Below, piece by piece: positions 1-63,396 of a DNA stretch of 64,000 nt. Source of the DNA: Tretioscincus oriximinensis (taxonomy: Eukaryota > Chordata > Lepidosauria > Squamata > Gymnophthalmidae); contig JAJVDF010000505.1 in the NCBI GenBank assembly GCA_022410635.1, positions 862,529-926,528 of the forward strand. Reading direction: 5' to 3'. Numbering within the stretch: position 1 is the first letter of the stretch; the number at the start of each line of letters is the position of its first letter. The translations under genes were made by a program, and so were the position numbers. Below the pieces are notes generated by a model. That model did no database searches. It was given only the letters and a program-made list of their open reading frames with translations, and was not told the origin of the DNA.

Positions 1-368
1 ATTTGTTGTTTAGTAGGCTCCGTTTTTAGAAATTATTTTTTATGTGGCTTGTATTATAACCCATCCTGAGATTACACGACATACAAACAAGTGCTCTTGA
101 AACTTACTCTAATTATAGCTTCAATAATACTTAATTTAAACCAGGGCAACACTTGTACCTGCACCTTTATAGAAGAGTTTCTGATAATGATTTCATTTTT
201 AAAAAACATAAATTTACAACTCTCAGAATAAAAAGCAACACTAAATTAGTACCTTCTGATTTTCCCAAAAAAGGAAGGTGATAAATTAAAAGCTATGATT
301 CTTTTCCTTCAACTTAGGTCTTAAAAAATAATCTTCCATCAAAATTGTTGTTTCTTAATTTGTTTCAG
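1..368 (+). other. DENND5B intron (3' part)
   Basis: AT-rich intron upstream of the first visible exon. No repeat or exon recognised; it ends in the T-rich acceptor tract at about 345-368. Confidence 0.7.
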
Positions 369-52367
<51,999 letters not shown>

Positions 52368-54669
52368 CACATGGCTAGGCTGGCATTTCTTCCCGGCAAA
52401 TGAAACATGCCGAATTTGGGAGAGGACAAACATCTTAACGTGCAAATGCTGCTGGTCGTGTCCCACTGGGTGTTAACATCAACTTGTTGATAAGCAAGTG
52501 CAGCAGCGAGAACTCCTGGCGCTCATCTAGTCTCCTTACTAAAGCTGAAAACAAGCTAAGCTGCAGTATTGTTTTTGAACCAGAGATTTAGTGTAAAATA
52601 GAGTATTTTCATGTGTCCAGTGTATGTATATAGGGTCTCTTCCTCCAAAAATGTTACCAATACAAACCTTTTCTTAGAATCAGTGTTCTTCAGCTAGGGA
52701 AACAAGTAGCTTGAAACAACTTTGTACGATTCAGGGAGGGATGGGAACAGTCCTGCAGATCTGGGGAAAAGCCACTTCGTGTGTAAATATTGTACAAATG
52801 TAGCAAGAGGCTTTTTTCACATATTGCAGAGGAACACACAAAACATTCTCTGCGTAGTCCCTGCTGTCCTTTTGTTGTGAATATATGCTGGTTTTGCTCT
52901 GTTCCAGTAGGTCCTGGGTTCTTGTTTTACCATTGAGCTCCTCCTGCTCCTTTTTTGTGCATGTCGATCAAATGAGTTGGCAGTAGTAGGATTCTTGGAT
53001 ATCTCTCAGTCAAAGACGGTACAAAGAAATGTCTTTACACTGGAACTAAAGAATTCCTGAATATCCACATGGAGCTGTGGGAGGAATCCTGCTTCCTAAA
53101 GTAACAAAAGGGGTTGGGGACCACTATTTTTAGACTGCTGGCCTAACTTTCTCTATTTTTCTTCCCTCATCCCCATTGCTTGGCTTTTGTGTTTAGTGCA
53201 AGCACCATCTTTTACCAGCTATTATTTTAGAAGCAAAGAGGGAGAATTTCAGGAAAGCGCGTTACTTTTCAGAGGGGTCTGCTCCAAGCAAGTCAAGCAG
53301 AATTGCTGGCCTGCAGAACAGTTTCAGCTGGTTTAAAATATCAGGTTTTCTATCTATGGTCCTGCATTCTTCATCAGGGGACTACAAAATAACTGTATCT
53401 TGCCTCCATAGAACCCTGCTTTTCTCATTGCCTTGCTGTGACCTGACTCTGTTCCAAATCAACAAAAAAGGACAGATGCTTTAGACACGGCAACCAGGAA
53501 GTAGAGAATTGTCACATGAAGGGTCTCTCCCATAATTCAATGCAAAGGTCATGTTTTAGGGCTGATGTCTTCAAGTGATCTACAGGCTGCTTCAGGAAGG
53601 GACACGATTATTCAAATAAAATAGGAAACTTCTTAACTGTGTGTAAGATTGGGACTAAGACTGCGTTAGATTCAAAGCTCCTTCCATAGCACCTCAACAT
53701 TTTTGTGGCTGAATCTATGCTTACTTTCTGGGAATAGTTTATGAAGGCCATTCCTAGGTGGTCAGCATCCAGAACCATGCTGGGTAAAGGTGCTTTCCTG
53801 TTTCCACCCCAGCAGTGGCAGATATGCAAAAGGAACACTTCCTGGTGTTGCATTGGAACCTGGGAAGTGTCACCCACACACTACTATAATTTGGCAAGGG
53901 TTTAGTGAGTATGCAGGATGAGGGTGGGGACAGCTGGTCGTGTTCTGTCTGGAATGATTCCCCAAGCAAGTGAGGAAAGATCCTGTGAAATCAGCTTTTA
54001 ATGTACGAGCTTCTTGATTCTCCACATTTGCCATCCAAAGTGAATGTGACCACAAGATAGGCTACTTGTTGGTCCGTATGGTGAATAACCTGCAGCATAG
54101 CCATTGTTTGCAGACCACTGTAAGCACTTTTATGTTGTGTGACTGGCACAAAACCAGCCGCAATGAAAAAAGCTGCATTACTTGCTTTGATGGTTCCAGA
54201 AGTTCTGGATTAGATTTACTACTGAATCTTGGTTTATGCAGAGACTGTTACTTTGCTTTGCATCCACTGGTCTCGTGCACAGGGCTTTTACTGGCTTAAG
54301 GCTTATTTCATGACTATTACTATTGGTGCAAATAAGTGATAAAAAAGAATAATTGTCTAAAAAAAGAATGGTCAACCTGGTATCCTCTGATTGTTTTTAC
54401 TAATTCCCAGCTTTTTTAGCCATGGTTATTAGCAGGAGCTAGAGGGAATTGAAGTCCAGCAATTTCTGAAAAGTCAAAAGTCCCAACCACTTAATACTTG
54501 GTGACTGAAATATCAGACTGGTCTCCCCCACCGCTCATCTTGTGGTGCTGCACATTCACCTGGCAATGTAATTCCTTTTCCCCCAAGCTTTGTTTGTTTA
54601 ACATGTTTGTGGTCCACACCACATGAACGCTGTGTGAGGAACATTCTTGATGTCTGGTTCCTCTTAGGC

Positions 54670-54675
54670 AATAAA
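54670..54675 (+). terminator. candidate poly(A) signal 1
   Basis: Canonical AATAAA about 2.3 kb after the DENND5B stop, followed by a T/G-containing stretch (CTGTGTAGTATTATG). It may give a shorter 3' UTR form. Confidence 0.35.
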
Positions 54676-55083
54676 ATACTGTAAAATACTGTGTAGTATT
54701 ATGAAAACCTTAAGGTATTTTTTGAAGCATGAGATTGATCTCTTTTAGACTAGCCTTTTTGGCCATTTTGAGAGTGCAGGTCTTGGTGACATTTTATTGT
54801 ACGTTGCTTTTTTAAAAAGTGGCAACTTTGCTCACGTAAAACATAGTTCTGATAAATGTGCAGAAACCGTTCTGGCTTCTTGGGAGGATTAAGAGAGCGG
54901 ATTTGTGATTAGGAGCATGTATAATGTTTCTTTAGAAAGTTATTGAAATATTCAAGGCAGCTAGTGGAACATCTAACAACGCTTGACCTTAGGAGAAGAT
55001 AGTCATTCTCTTTGCCCATCTTGCTTCTGCCCTGTCCCCTGGGCCTGTGAAGCATCAGAATGTATTGTCATGTCATTCCTCAA

Positions 55084-55089
55084 AATAAA
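55084..55089 (+). terminator. candidate poly(A) signal 2
   Basis: Canonical AATAAA about 2.7 kb after the stop, followed within 15 bp by a GT-rich patch (CTTTGGGG). It fits a distal DENND5B cleavage site; unproven. Confidence 0.35.
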
Positions 55090-56265
55090 ACACGCTTTGG
55101 GGCCTACCAAGGCTTCCCCAGCCCTGCTAGGCCTCTAGGGGATTCCTGGGGTTAAATTCAGTTAATGTTCCATCTGGCAGCCCTCAAGAAGAAGCCACTT
55201 GAGACAGTGTTTTACCCAATCCTAGTTGTGATTCTTTGAAATATGTATTTTTAGCATCAGTATTAATGATTCTTCATGAATGACAAATGGACAAGATGAC
55301 CAAAGCTTCTGGTAATACTCAGATCCTTTCTGAATTGGCCGTATTCTGAATTATATCCCAGACTAGGGACGTCTATGTGCAGCTGCAGAATACAGCAGGC
55401 CCCATCTGCTCTAACATGTGGTTGATAGGGCCCTGTTCTGGGATATAATCTGGAACAAGACACAGCACAGAAAAGGCCAAAGTAAACTCTGTATTTAAGA
55501 ATAGCGGCTATTGTAGTATTTTGTGGGGTTTTTTTACTATGTCAATATAGTAAAAAAATGAACATAATAAATTGTAAAGCAGATTTGGTAAACTACTGGC
55601 AATTGTGCATTTGTTACCATTTCTTCATCTCAGTAGACTCTCTTGCAGCCTGTTTACAAAGAAACAAATGTTATTAGGTTGAAGTAACAGGGTTGTCTTC
55701 TGCATAAAGCTGTTCGAAACTTTTGCATTGTTCAGCCACCTTTGTGTATGTACTAGATTCATAATTGCTTTGATTTCCGGCGCTGCCCCTCCAAGTGAAG
55801 GTTTGCATCTCACAAGGAAATGTTAATATGCTACGTTTGAAATGCACAAATATGCTTGGTATAGTTGATTACAGAACTCCTTTCTCCCTTAAGTATCTTC
55901 AGAGTATGTTGCTGTTTATCTTTACATCATTAATGACTTAATCAGGACTGGATACTGTTCAGGAACGGAATATTGGTAAAAGTATTATTATTATTTCAAG
56001 CACTTTAGCATACATATCATTAACTGACATGGGTGGTTTTTTTTCAGGGTTTGGATTAAGACTAAATGCAGCTTTTCATGCCATGATCTTTACAAATAAA
56101 ACTGTGAGAATAAAAGATCTCCTGTCTTTTTTGTTGGATATTATATATCCCTTCCCTTCATCTGAAAGCCCAAAAGTGACTCACAAAAATAAGAAGATAA
56201 AAAGCACCAAACATGCATTAATAATTAAAATATAAGCCACCTTTCTGCCCTAGCAGAATATAGTA
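55090..56265 (+). other. intergenic or distal 3' UTR
   Basis: AT-rich. A palindromic repeat (55341-55456) is present; nothing coding recognised. Confidence 0.45.
55341..55456. repeat. palindromic repeat, 19-bp arms
   Basis: TTCTGAATTATATCCCAGA at 55341-55359 pairs with TCTGGGATATAATCTGGAA at 55438-55456 with two mismatches. It shares motifs with the elements at 32.9 and 63.4 kb. Confidence 0.55.
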
Positions 56266-56273
56266 CTCCTGAT

Positions 56274-56519
56274 CAGTGCTTTTTTTCTTAAAAATAAGGT
56301 GACGGTACTAACGCGGCGGCAGCGGGGGGGGGGGCGTTAGCAGGGGTGCAGGGGGCGGGGGGCGATGTNAGCGGCGGCCGCCCCCGCCGCCACTCCCACC
56401 GCAGTNCCGGNACCTTTTATTGNGGNGGGGGCGGGGGGAGCGGCAGGGGGACTGCCCCCCGCCTAAATAAAAGGTGCCGGTACTGCGTTCCGGCGCGTTC
56501 CGGCACAAAAAAAGCTCTG
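56274..56519. mobile_element. GC-rich hAT-type MITE with 8-bp target duplication
   Basis: Ends CAGTGCTTTTTTT and AAAAAAAGCTCTG are inverted repeats, flanked by CTCCTGAT on both sides (56266-56273 and 56520-56527). The interior is very GC-rich with several N and has inner inverted GGTGCCGGTACTGC-like segments. The 8-bp duplication and CAG ends identify hAT. No coding capacity. Confidence 0.82.
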
Positions 56520-56527
56520 CTCCTGAT

Positions 56528-59028
56528 AATAATATGGCTGCTCAGCACTGGTTTGGGCTCTCACTAGTGAGGGAAGTCTGGTGTGACTATACCAGTTGAT
56601 GAGAAATATGCTGCTCAAAACAGCTAAGGAAACACTTTAACTAACATGTTATGTTAAAGTGTTCCCTTAATTATTTTGAGCAGTATATATTAAAAGCCAA
56701 GGATTTGTGGTCCTTCTGGCTACCTGGAAAACCCCACATTTGTTGGGCTTTCTGGAACCAGTACCTTCCCTGCCCTCCTTGCCTCACTTTCCCCCTTATT
56801 TTTATGCCATCTGGCAGCTTGTACCAAGCTGCCTTATTATTCTGTCAGCTGCCAGGTTATGTAAATGTGAGTGGTCTGAGGGGAGGTGCACCTTAGAGGG
56901 GGGCAGTGTGAATAATAATCCAGGTCAAGTTATGGATAGAGTGGCTTGTACAGAGGTTTGTGGCTTGGGTAGGAATTCCAGTTTTTCCACGTTACAAATG
57001 TAATTCTAAAAGCTCAAAATCTTCTATATAAATCTAGACTATTAACTACAACCTTGAATTTAGCACCTTAATTTCAGGGGATTCTGCCATTACTGCAAAT
57101 ACTAGGTTATGATTTATCACTTTGTTAGTGAAATAGAATTAAAAGTGTTGCTTGTTCCTCAACAGGATTTTGTAGATTTTTTTCCTTATTACAATCAGAT
57201 GCCATGGTCTGGTTGCTGAAGTTGTAATCTCTGCTATTAATAAAAACCTGCATGAACGAGTCCAACATTTTGAGCTCTGCCAACGAATGACGGGGCTCAG
57301 TCTCCCCAGGGAGACAGCCAGGGCCATCCAAGAGGGCAGCAAGAGTCAGCTGGTGGTGCCCTGGGTTGGGAGTTGATGTTGCGCATGGGAATAGCGATGC
57401 ATTGGCCACAGAGTGCAGCCGCATCAGGTTTTTTGCCCAGCAATTGACCAGGCTTCACCACTAGTCTGGCTCATAAAACAGATTTCAAGCTGGAAAATAT
57501 GCTGAGTACGTTTTTCTTCTTGTTCCTAGAACAGCACCTGCATAAAATAGATCCTGTAATACTCACTTTGCCACTGTGGATAAGCTTCTGCCCAGAGAAT
57601 AATAGATAAGATATAGATAAGATAATAAAACACATGAGTTTTNCTGCCTTCTCAGAACATTATTTTTTTTAATTTCAGATTGAGGAACTGAGTTTTTATA
57701 CCCCGTTTTTCTCACCCAAAGGGATTCAAAGTGCCTTACAAGCTTATTTTTTGCCTGAAGGCTTACATTCTATCTTTCCCACCACGTTATAATGGTCCCC
57801 ATTTATCTAATTGCAATTTATTGCTTTCGAATAATTGGGTTGGCCAGAACTGAGGCCAGTAGAAAGCGTTCATACCTCACCACAGCTGACACACAGCTTC
57901 GAACTCTGAAGCGCAGTTCCACTGTACCTCTGTATTGTATATATTCCTTCCTTCCACAGGAAGGCCTCAGAGCACGTCAAAAGTACTGTGTTCAATGAAA
58001 TGTCAACAGTTGATCACAGCAAGGGGCAATTCAACTGCTCTCTGCTCTTTAAAAGCTGCCTGGCTCCACTCCTTGGGTCCAAAATATGGCCACCTAGGCC
58101 CAAGCAGCAGTTCCCAGCAACTGGTGAATGTTCCATAGGGTAGCTGTAAAAAGTTGGCAGTTGATAATAGTCAGAAACCGTACGTCCCTGTCACGTATCC
58201 AAAATATAAAACTCCAGAAATTAGTGCACAGGGTCCACTTTTCATGCTAGATGCCTGTAAAGGTAAAATCGTAATCAGGCCTGAATTATTTGCAATGTGC
58301 CTGTACAGCTAATAACTTCAACTTCAGGGTGTAATTGTGAGTCGGTGGGTTCTACGCCTGTACTATTTTCTCACAAGGAGCCTAAGAAACCAAAGGTAAA
58401 TAGGTTCCCCGTTTTCTTAAGAATACCGTAACTATAAAGTAGGTAAAAATTGCTATACATTCACAGATGCGAAAAGGGTCCCACCGGCTGTATCTCAACA
58501 TCCCCCAAATTGTACAGAGCTTTAGGATAGAGAGGCTTTGACCAGTGTAAGTCACAGCTGCAAAACAGATGGGATCAAATCCATTCTTCAGAGTTGACTA
58601 ACTGGAGCATAATCTCAATAATTCTTGAGGAACCTTGAAGAGGGATAAGAAATTTAACTTTTTCGAAGTAACACAATCATCTTGAGATCTGAACCACATG
58701 GAGAATGCCCCGATGTTTAGATACCTTGAGGTCACAATTATTCTCAGTCCTCAAGGAGCTACCAGTCACTCAAGGAGCTACCTTCTTGTGGCAGCCTCTT
58801 GGCAACAGACATCTCTTATTGTTTCCAATGCCAGCTCTTATTTTGGGATTGGTTGTGGGGCATCCATCCCCACCCAGGCCACTGCTCTACCTGAGCGCCA
58901 GTTGGCGCATGGGCGTTACGCAATGGCAGGTTGCCCACCTAGCCTTACGCTGCTGCAGCCAACCTCAGCTGCGGAGGCCCCACACAAGCCTCAGGCAGCT
59001 ACAGGCACTTCCCTCTCCCAGGCTATTA
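56528..59028 (+). other. intergenic
   Basis: 2.5 kb without a recognised gene. A SINE/LINE tail relic sits near 57690-57750 (TTTTTATACCCCGTTTTTCT). A 201-codon ORF starting at 58698 runs into a SINE and is chance. N at 57643. Confidence 0.45.
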
Positions 59029-59301
59029 TTATTTATTTATTTATTTATTTATTTGTACTTGTATCCCGCCCTATACCCAAAGGTCTCAGGGCAGCCAACC
59101 ATAGGGTGGCGCACATAGCTTTTGTTGCATTCTCGACAACAGACACCCTATGGAGTGGGGGGGGGGGGTTTGAGAGAGTTCAAAGAACTGTGACTGGCCC
59201 AAGGTCACCCAACTGGCCCTCATGGAGGAGTGGGGAATCGAACCGGGAGACTACCAGGTACAAGTGCAACACTCTAACCGCTACACCAAACTGGCTCTCT
59301 T
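59029..59301 (-). mobile_element. Sauria-type SINE, copy 4, well preserved
   Basis: Antisense. The minus strand begins AAGAGAGCCAGTTTGGTGTA then GCGGTTAGAGTGT (box A) and carries a canonical box B GGTTCGATTCC (plus-strand GGAATCGAACC near 59235). It continues with GGGCCAGTCACAG...CTCTCTCAAACC and ends in a TAAATAAATAAATAAATAA tail. A G-run at 59158-59168 interrupts it. The youngest-looking SINE in the window. Confidence 0.9.
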
Positions 59302-59394
59302 GAGCACAGGGAAGGCTCAGTATTCCCCATACACAGGGGTAGTGAAGACTTTATGGCTAGCCTTCACATACACTTAATAAATTAGAGAGGGTTC

Positions 59395-59932
59395 TGAAAA
59401 GAAGGCCTCTGAGGTAAAATATGTTTCAAAACATACAGGTTTATTGTTGATCACAAGAGGGTAAAGGCATTGAAAATAAAGGAATAATAGGACACAGTTC
59501 AGCTTCACCCCCTAGAGCAGCAGTCCCTAAGCCCGTGAGCCTCCAATCACACAGGACCTCACTGGAAGGCTGCTCACTCTAGGCCTATTACGTCTCTCAA
59601 TCCTGCTCCACACAAGCCAGGATATCTCAAGACGGTCCCTTCCCGCTCAGAGTTTCCACACACTCCAAGCCTCACAGAAGAAAGGTCTCAACCAGTGGGC
59701 AGGGCTAGCTTTATAGGCCCAGCCTGCCTCCTGATTGGGCACTCGTAACAGGATTCCCCCTCCCATCTGGGCAGAGAGAAAGCCACTCCCCTTGCCTTGG
59801 GCTCAGCCTCCCTCCTCCCCTCTGGGTGAACCATAAGAAATAAACATACAAACCTCAGGCCTGCAGCCAAAGGCCCCAAACCTGGCAGACGCCACAGGTT
59901 GCCTCTTCCTTGAGTGGTTAAGGCTGCCTCCA
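59395..59932 (-). mobile_element. solo LTR, antisense, with 5-bp target duplication
   Basis: 538 bp with TG/CA ends flanked by GGTTC (59390-59394 and 59933-59937). On the minus strand it has CCAAT (complement of 59733-59737), TATAAA about 20 bp on (complement of 59710-59715) and AATAAA (complement near 59449-59454), the U3-R order of an LTR. No internal retroviral genes remain. Confidence 0.7.
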
Positions 59933-59968
59933 GGTTCAAACCCTTACTATTAATAATTGGTAGAACAA

Positions 59969-60835
59969 CATATCTAAGGAAGAAGTCAACACGGGAACCA
60001 CAGCTCCCAACATTCCATTTGATTTAGCAGAGTGGGCACAGTGCTGGGAGTGGAATAGAATGTTGGGAGTTGTAGTTCAGGAACATCTGGAGGGCCACCA
60101 GTTTGACATCTCTGAGATACACAAAGAAAAATCTTAACAGAGGAAACAAGGAAAATCGTACAAAAACGGTACAGAGGTTCTTCTGCACAAGTGTTGACAT
60201 GGATGCGGCAAAGGGGGGATTACAATAATTTAATATGGGGATGTGTTACAGCTCAAGAATTTTGGGCTAAGGTCGAAAAAGAAATAAACGTAATATTAAA
60301 AACACAATTAAAAATTACTAATAAAATGGCGATAATTCATGCCGATTTGGAGCCCATAATAAATATAACAACAACAAAAAAAAAAGAAATAGCAGAAGAA
60401 CTAGTTGCTTGTGCCCAGATAACTCCAGTGGGAGCTTGGAAGGGCTGCTCAAAGCGGAGGATTGATAAATGGTATGATTATATTTATAGAACTAATGGCA
60501 GCCGAAGTAAGAATTAAGTGAGCGGACAATAGCGACAGTATAGAAAAAATTTAAACCTGCAAGGAAAAACTGGATGCTATTAAAAGGTTATTTGGAAAAT
60601 AGGATAAATAGTATAGCAAAGAAGCAGAGACTGGATTTAGTCTTCCTCCTGTAAACCTGGAACACCATTTTGTAAATATGTAGAATATGTATAGTTGGAC
60701 ATCCACATGAGGGGAGGGATAGGGAAGGTAATAAGAGAGAGAAGGGTGGATAGATATAGAAAAAAAAATTAAATGATATGTAAATGTTATTAGATTGTAT
60801 TAAGATCTCTATGCACAAAAATAAACAAAATAAAT
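59969..60835 (+). mobile_element. L1-type LINE 3' end with 12-bp target duplication
   Basis: Flanked by TTGGTAGAACAA on both sides (59957-59968 and 60836-60847). An open frame 60191-60517 resembles the L1 ORF2 C-terminus (NLIWGCVTAQEFWAKVEKEI, then KWYDYIYRTN). A 3' UTR ending AAAATAAACAAAATAAA follows. The first 150 bp (59969-60120) carries an inverted CTCCCAACATTCCAT / ATGTTGGGAGTTGTAG motif that is not L1. 5'-truncated, inactive. Confidence 0.7.
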
Positions 60836-60847
60836 TTGGTAGAACAA

Positions 60848-61984
60848 TAACTAGAGAATCAGACTGAGACTCTTTCTGCACTGAGCTTTATTCCAGGTAA
60901 TATCACAGAATAACCATAATAATACAGACAAATTAAGCCAGCAAATATTATACCACTTAAATCAAAATATAGAAATATTTTTTCTATGCAGTACCCAAAA
61001 TATAATTTCATATTGCAGTTTTCGGACACTACAGGTGAAACCCCAATATAATGAACGCCAAGGGATCAGATAAATTTGTTATAATAAACTTTTGTTACAA
61101 TGAAACCCACTATAACCGACATTAATCTTACAGGTGTTCTGCTGGGACTTTCAAATTTGTTTGTTACACTGCAAATTTTGTTATATCAGGGTTCCTTATA
61201 ACCTATATTGCCATCAAAAATCAGTAATTCTGTTGTGCCAGCCACCTTCCTGTAAGCAGAAAAAATGTCATCTGTGGGTGAGACTAGGTTCAGATTGGCT
61301 AAAGAGGCTTCATCCCACCCAGGGCTAGCTGCAGTGCAGGCTGGGAGCTATAGTCCACAGGGCAGGGCCCCACACAAGGAGGGCAGAAGAGGCTGCCTTC
61401 TGCTTAAACGATACTTCCCAGCAAGCCCTGACAAGAGCACAACAAATGTTCCATTTTACTTTTTTCACATTTGAGCTCCTCCTTCTGTTCCTGTCAGCTT
61501 CATGAGGCTCGCTGGGCATCCAAGCTTTTATAATAAGCACTTGTCATTGTGAAAAATCATCATAGAAAAACCGGCAGAAATGCAACAAAGAACCATAAAA
61601 CAGGAAACAGGAAGTAGAGAAACGGGAAGCTGGAACCCCATCTATAAGGAGCAACAGAAACAGAATTCCTGGTTTCCTCTGCGACTCATGCCAGAGATCA
61701 GTGGAAGTAGCTACTGTGGTGCCAGGCATAAAGCATATTCGGGTCTCATGTGGCAAAAAACCCCCCACAAAACTGAAATTACTCTGTAAGGGCTCTTAAA
61801 AATGTGGGCAGAAGCAACATTGCCATCACTTTACTAATTTCTAATGAAAAGCAGTTTTACTTTCGTACCCGAGGCCCATTTATTTTTGTTAGTTGACTGT
61901 AAAGCCTGCCAAGCACAAGTGACTTGTGTTTAATAAAATAACATTTTAGCAGGAGCGAGGCCTGGCGGGGTGTGTGCTTATATT
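60848..61984 (+). other. intergenic
   Basis: Nothing coding recognised; a CACTGAGCTTTATTCCAGGT motif near 60885 matches the MITE end seen at 63.4 kb. Confidence 0.45.
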
Positions 61985-62052
61985 TTATAGCATCTTGGAG
62001 ACTAAGAAGATTAGGAACATGAATCAAGGCTACTTCTTCAGATGTCATAGAT
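61985..62052. repeat. dispersed repeat family A, copy 5
   Basis: AGCATCTTGGAGACTAAGAA then CTACTTCTTCAGATGTCATA. The hAT MITE at 62053 is inserted immediately after this block. Confidence 0.5.
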
Positions 62053-62240
62053 CAGACCTGGGCAAGTGGCGGCACGAGGGCCACATGCAGCCCTCCTACT
62101 GTCTCTGACCGGCCCGCCCCTCTTAGCTCAGAGTTATATACAGTATTGGGTAGAACTGAGTTAACTATATTAATCCGGCCCTCTAAAACCACTCCAATTT
62201 CTCATGCGGCCCCTTGGGAAAAATTAATTGCCCACCCCTG
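62053..62240 (-). mobile_element. hAT-type MITE, 188 bp, minus copy
   Basis: Ends CAGACCTGGGCAAG and TTGCCCACCCCTG, flanked by TCATAGAT (62045-62052) and TCATAGAG (62241-62248), an 8-bp duplication with one mismatch. It is the reverse complement of the element at 62634. Confidence 0.88.
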
Positions 62241-62248
62241 TCATAGAG

Positions 62249-62633
62249 GATGTGGATCTGGGTAAAAGTTCTGGTCAGATTTCCACTCCATCTTGATAAA
62301 TCTGCTGCATGCTGTGACAACAGAATTCAAATAAATAGCTGTGTTTAAGTCTGGATCAGAATTTTGAGCAGAGACTAAGGTAGGAAGCGTCACCTTCATG
62401 AAAGCTCACACTAGTGCCACACAACTAACTGCTGGTCTGTAAAGATGCTAAGAGATCCCTTTGCTAGAAGTTATTTTTAATTTGGACTGACTCATTTTTT
62501 TTCCTGGTTTTGAAATATTTATTAGGTTTCAGCTTAATACAATATTTACACCCAAAAGAAAGTTTATATATAAATGCCCTTCAAACCATTTCCAACTATT
62601 TCCAACAAAATTCCCTCCTCCCTCCCTCTAAGG
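62249..62633 (+). other. spacer between inverted MITEs
   Basis: 385 bp AT-rich sequence; nothing recognised. Confidence 0.6.
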
Positions 62634-62821
62634 CAGGGGTGGGCAATTAATTTTTCCCAAGGGGCCGCATGAGAAATTGGGGTGGTTTTAGAGGGCCTGA
62701 TTAATATAGTTAACTCAGTTCTACCCAATACTGTATATAACTCTGAGCTAAGAGGGCCGGGCCGGTCAGAGACAGTAGGAGGGCCGCATGTGGCCCTCGG
62801 GCCGCCCCTTGCCCAGGTCTG
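62634..62821 (+). mobile_element. hAT-type MITE, 188 bp, plus copy
   Basis: Ends CAGGGGTGGGCAATTAA and TTGCCCAGGTCTG, flanked by perfect CTCTAAGG duplications (62626-62633 and 62822-62829). Nearly identical, in opposite orientation, to 62053-62240. No coding capacity. Confidence 0.92.
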
Positions 62822-62829
62822 CTCTAAGG

Positions 62830-63396
62830 GATTCACATTCGGCTTCACTCCTTATTCTGTTCTCCAAATCCAATTTCACTTTCATTTCATTTTCGTTTGC
62901 AAGCTCCCAACTTTTCCTGTACTGTCAAAATTATTCACTCTGCAGCTCAGAATCTCTGCTGCTAATGAGTTCCTTCTATTGGTCTTAGTTCTTCTATTAG
63001 CGCTTTGCTAGGAATTCTGATCCGGATTAGCTCAGCTTTATAAACGAATCTAATTGTGAAGCTCAGCGACCTGGAGGAAGAGCCGGGCGGAGGCGTCAAA
63101 AAAACCCTCCACTTTGCACGCACGGTGTAGATTCACTTTAAAAAGAGACAGAAATCTTGTCCCAAGGGAGGCTCCGCCCACCAGCTTCCCAGGAAGGAAA
63201 ATCACCGCACCTGGAGCGTTGAATGAACAAAATGCACAAAACCCGCCCGCTGTTGTTCTCTCCGCATTCCTCTTCGTACTTCTAATGCGCCCACATGAGC
63301 ACAGGCGTCTTTAGTGTCGTCCGCAAGGATCAGCCTATGCAAAGATGCGGGGAAATCCGGGGTCTCTTCTTCCTTGGCAATGTTAGGGTCCAATAG
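62830..63396 (+). other. intergenic, moderately CpG-containing
   Basis: No coding exon recognised. GC and CpG content rises from about 63060. It could be near the promoter of a downstream neighbour (in mammals SINHCAF follows DENND5B), but nothing in the sequence proves it. Confidence 0.3.

Larger units (their letters stand above)
52368..55089 (+). other. DENND5B: DENND5B 3' UTR (approximate)
   Basis: Unique, repeat-poor sequence follows the stop codon for nearly 3 kb, as expected of a long vertebrate 3' UTR. Candidate poly(A) signals are AATAAA at 54670-54675 and at 55084-55089. The end is inferred, not shown. Small ORFs here (for example 53608-53877 and 54066-54299) look like chance. Confidence 0.5.

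Noticed and set aside
59029..59301. tRNA gene suggested by box A and box B on the minus strand
   Set aside because: The tRNA-like head is part of a SINE; no complete cloverleaf, and a SINE body and A/T-rich tail follow.
58698..59303. 201-codon ORF on the plus strand
   Set aside because: Its last part is antisense SINE including the (TTTA)n tail; the rest has no domain, conserved motif or splice context.
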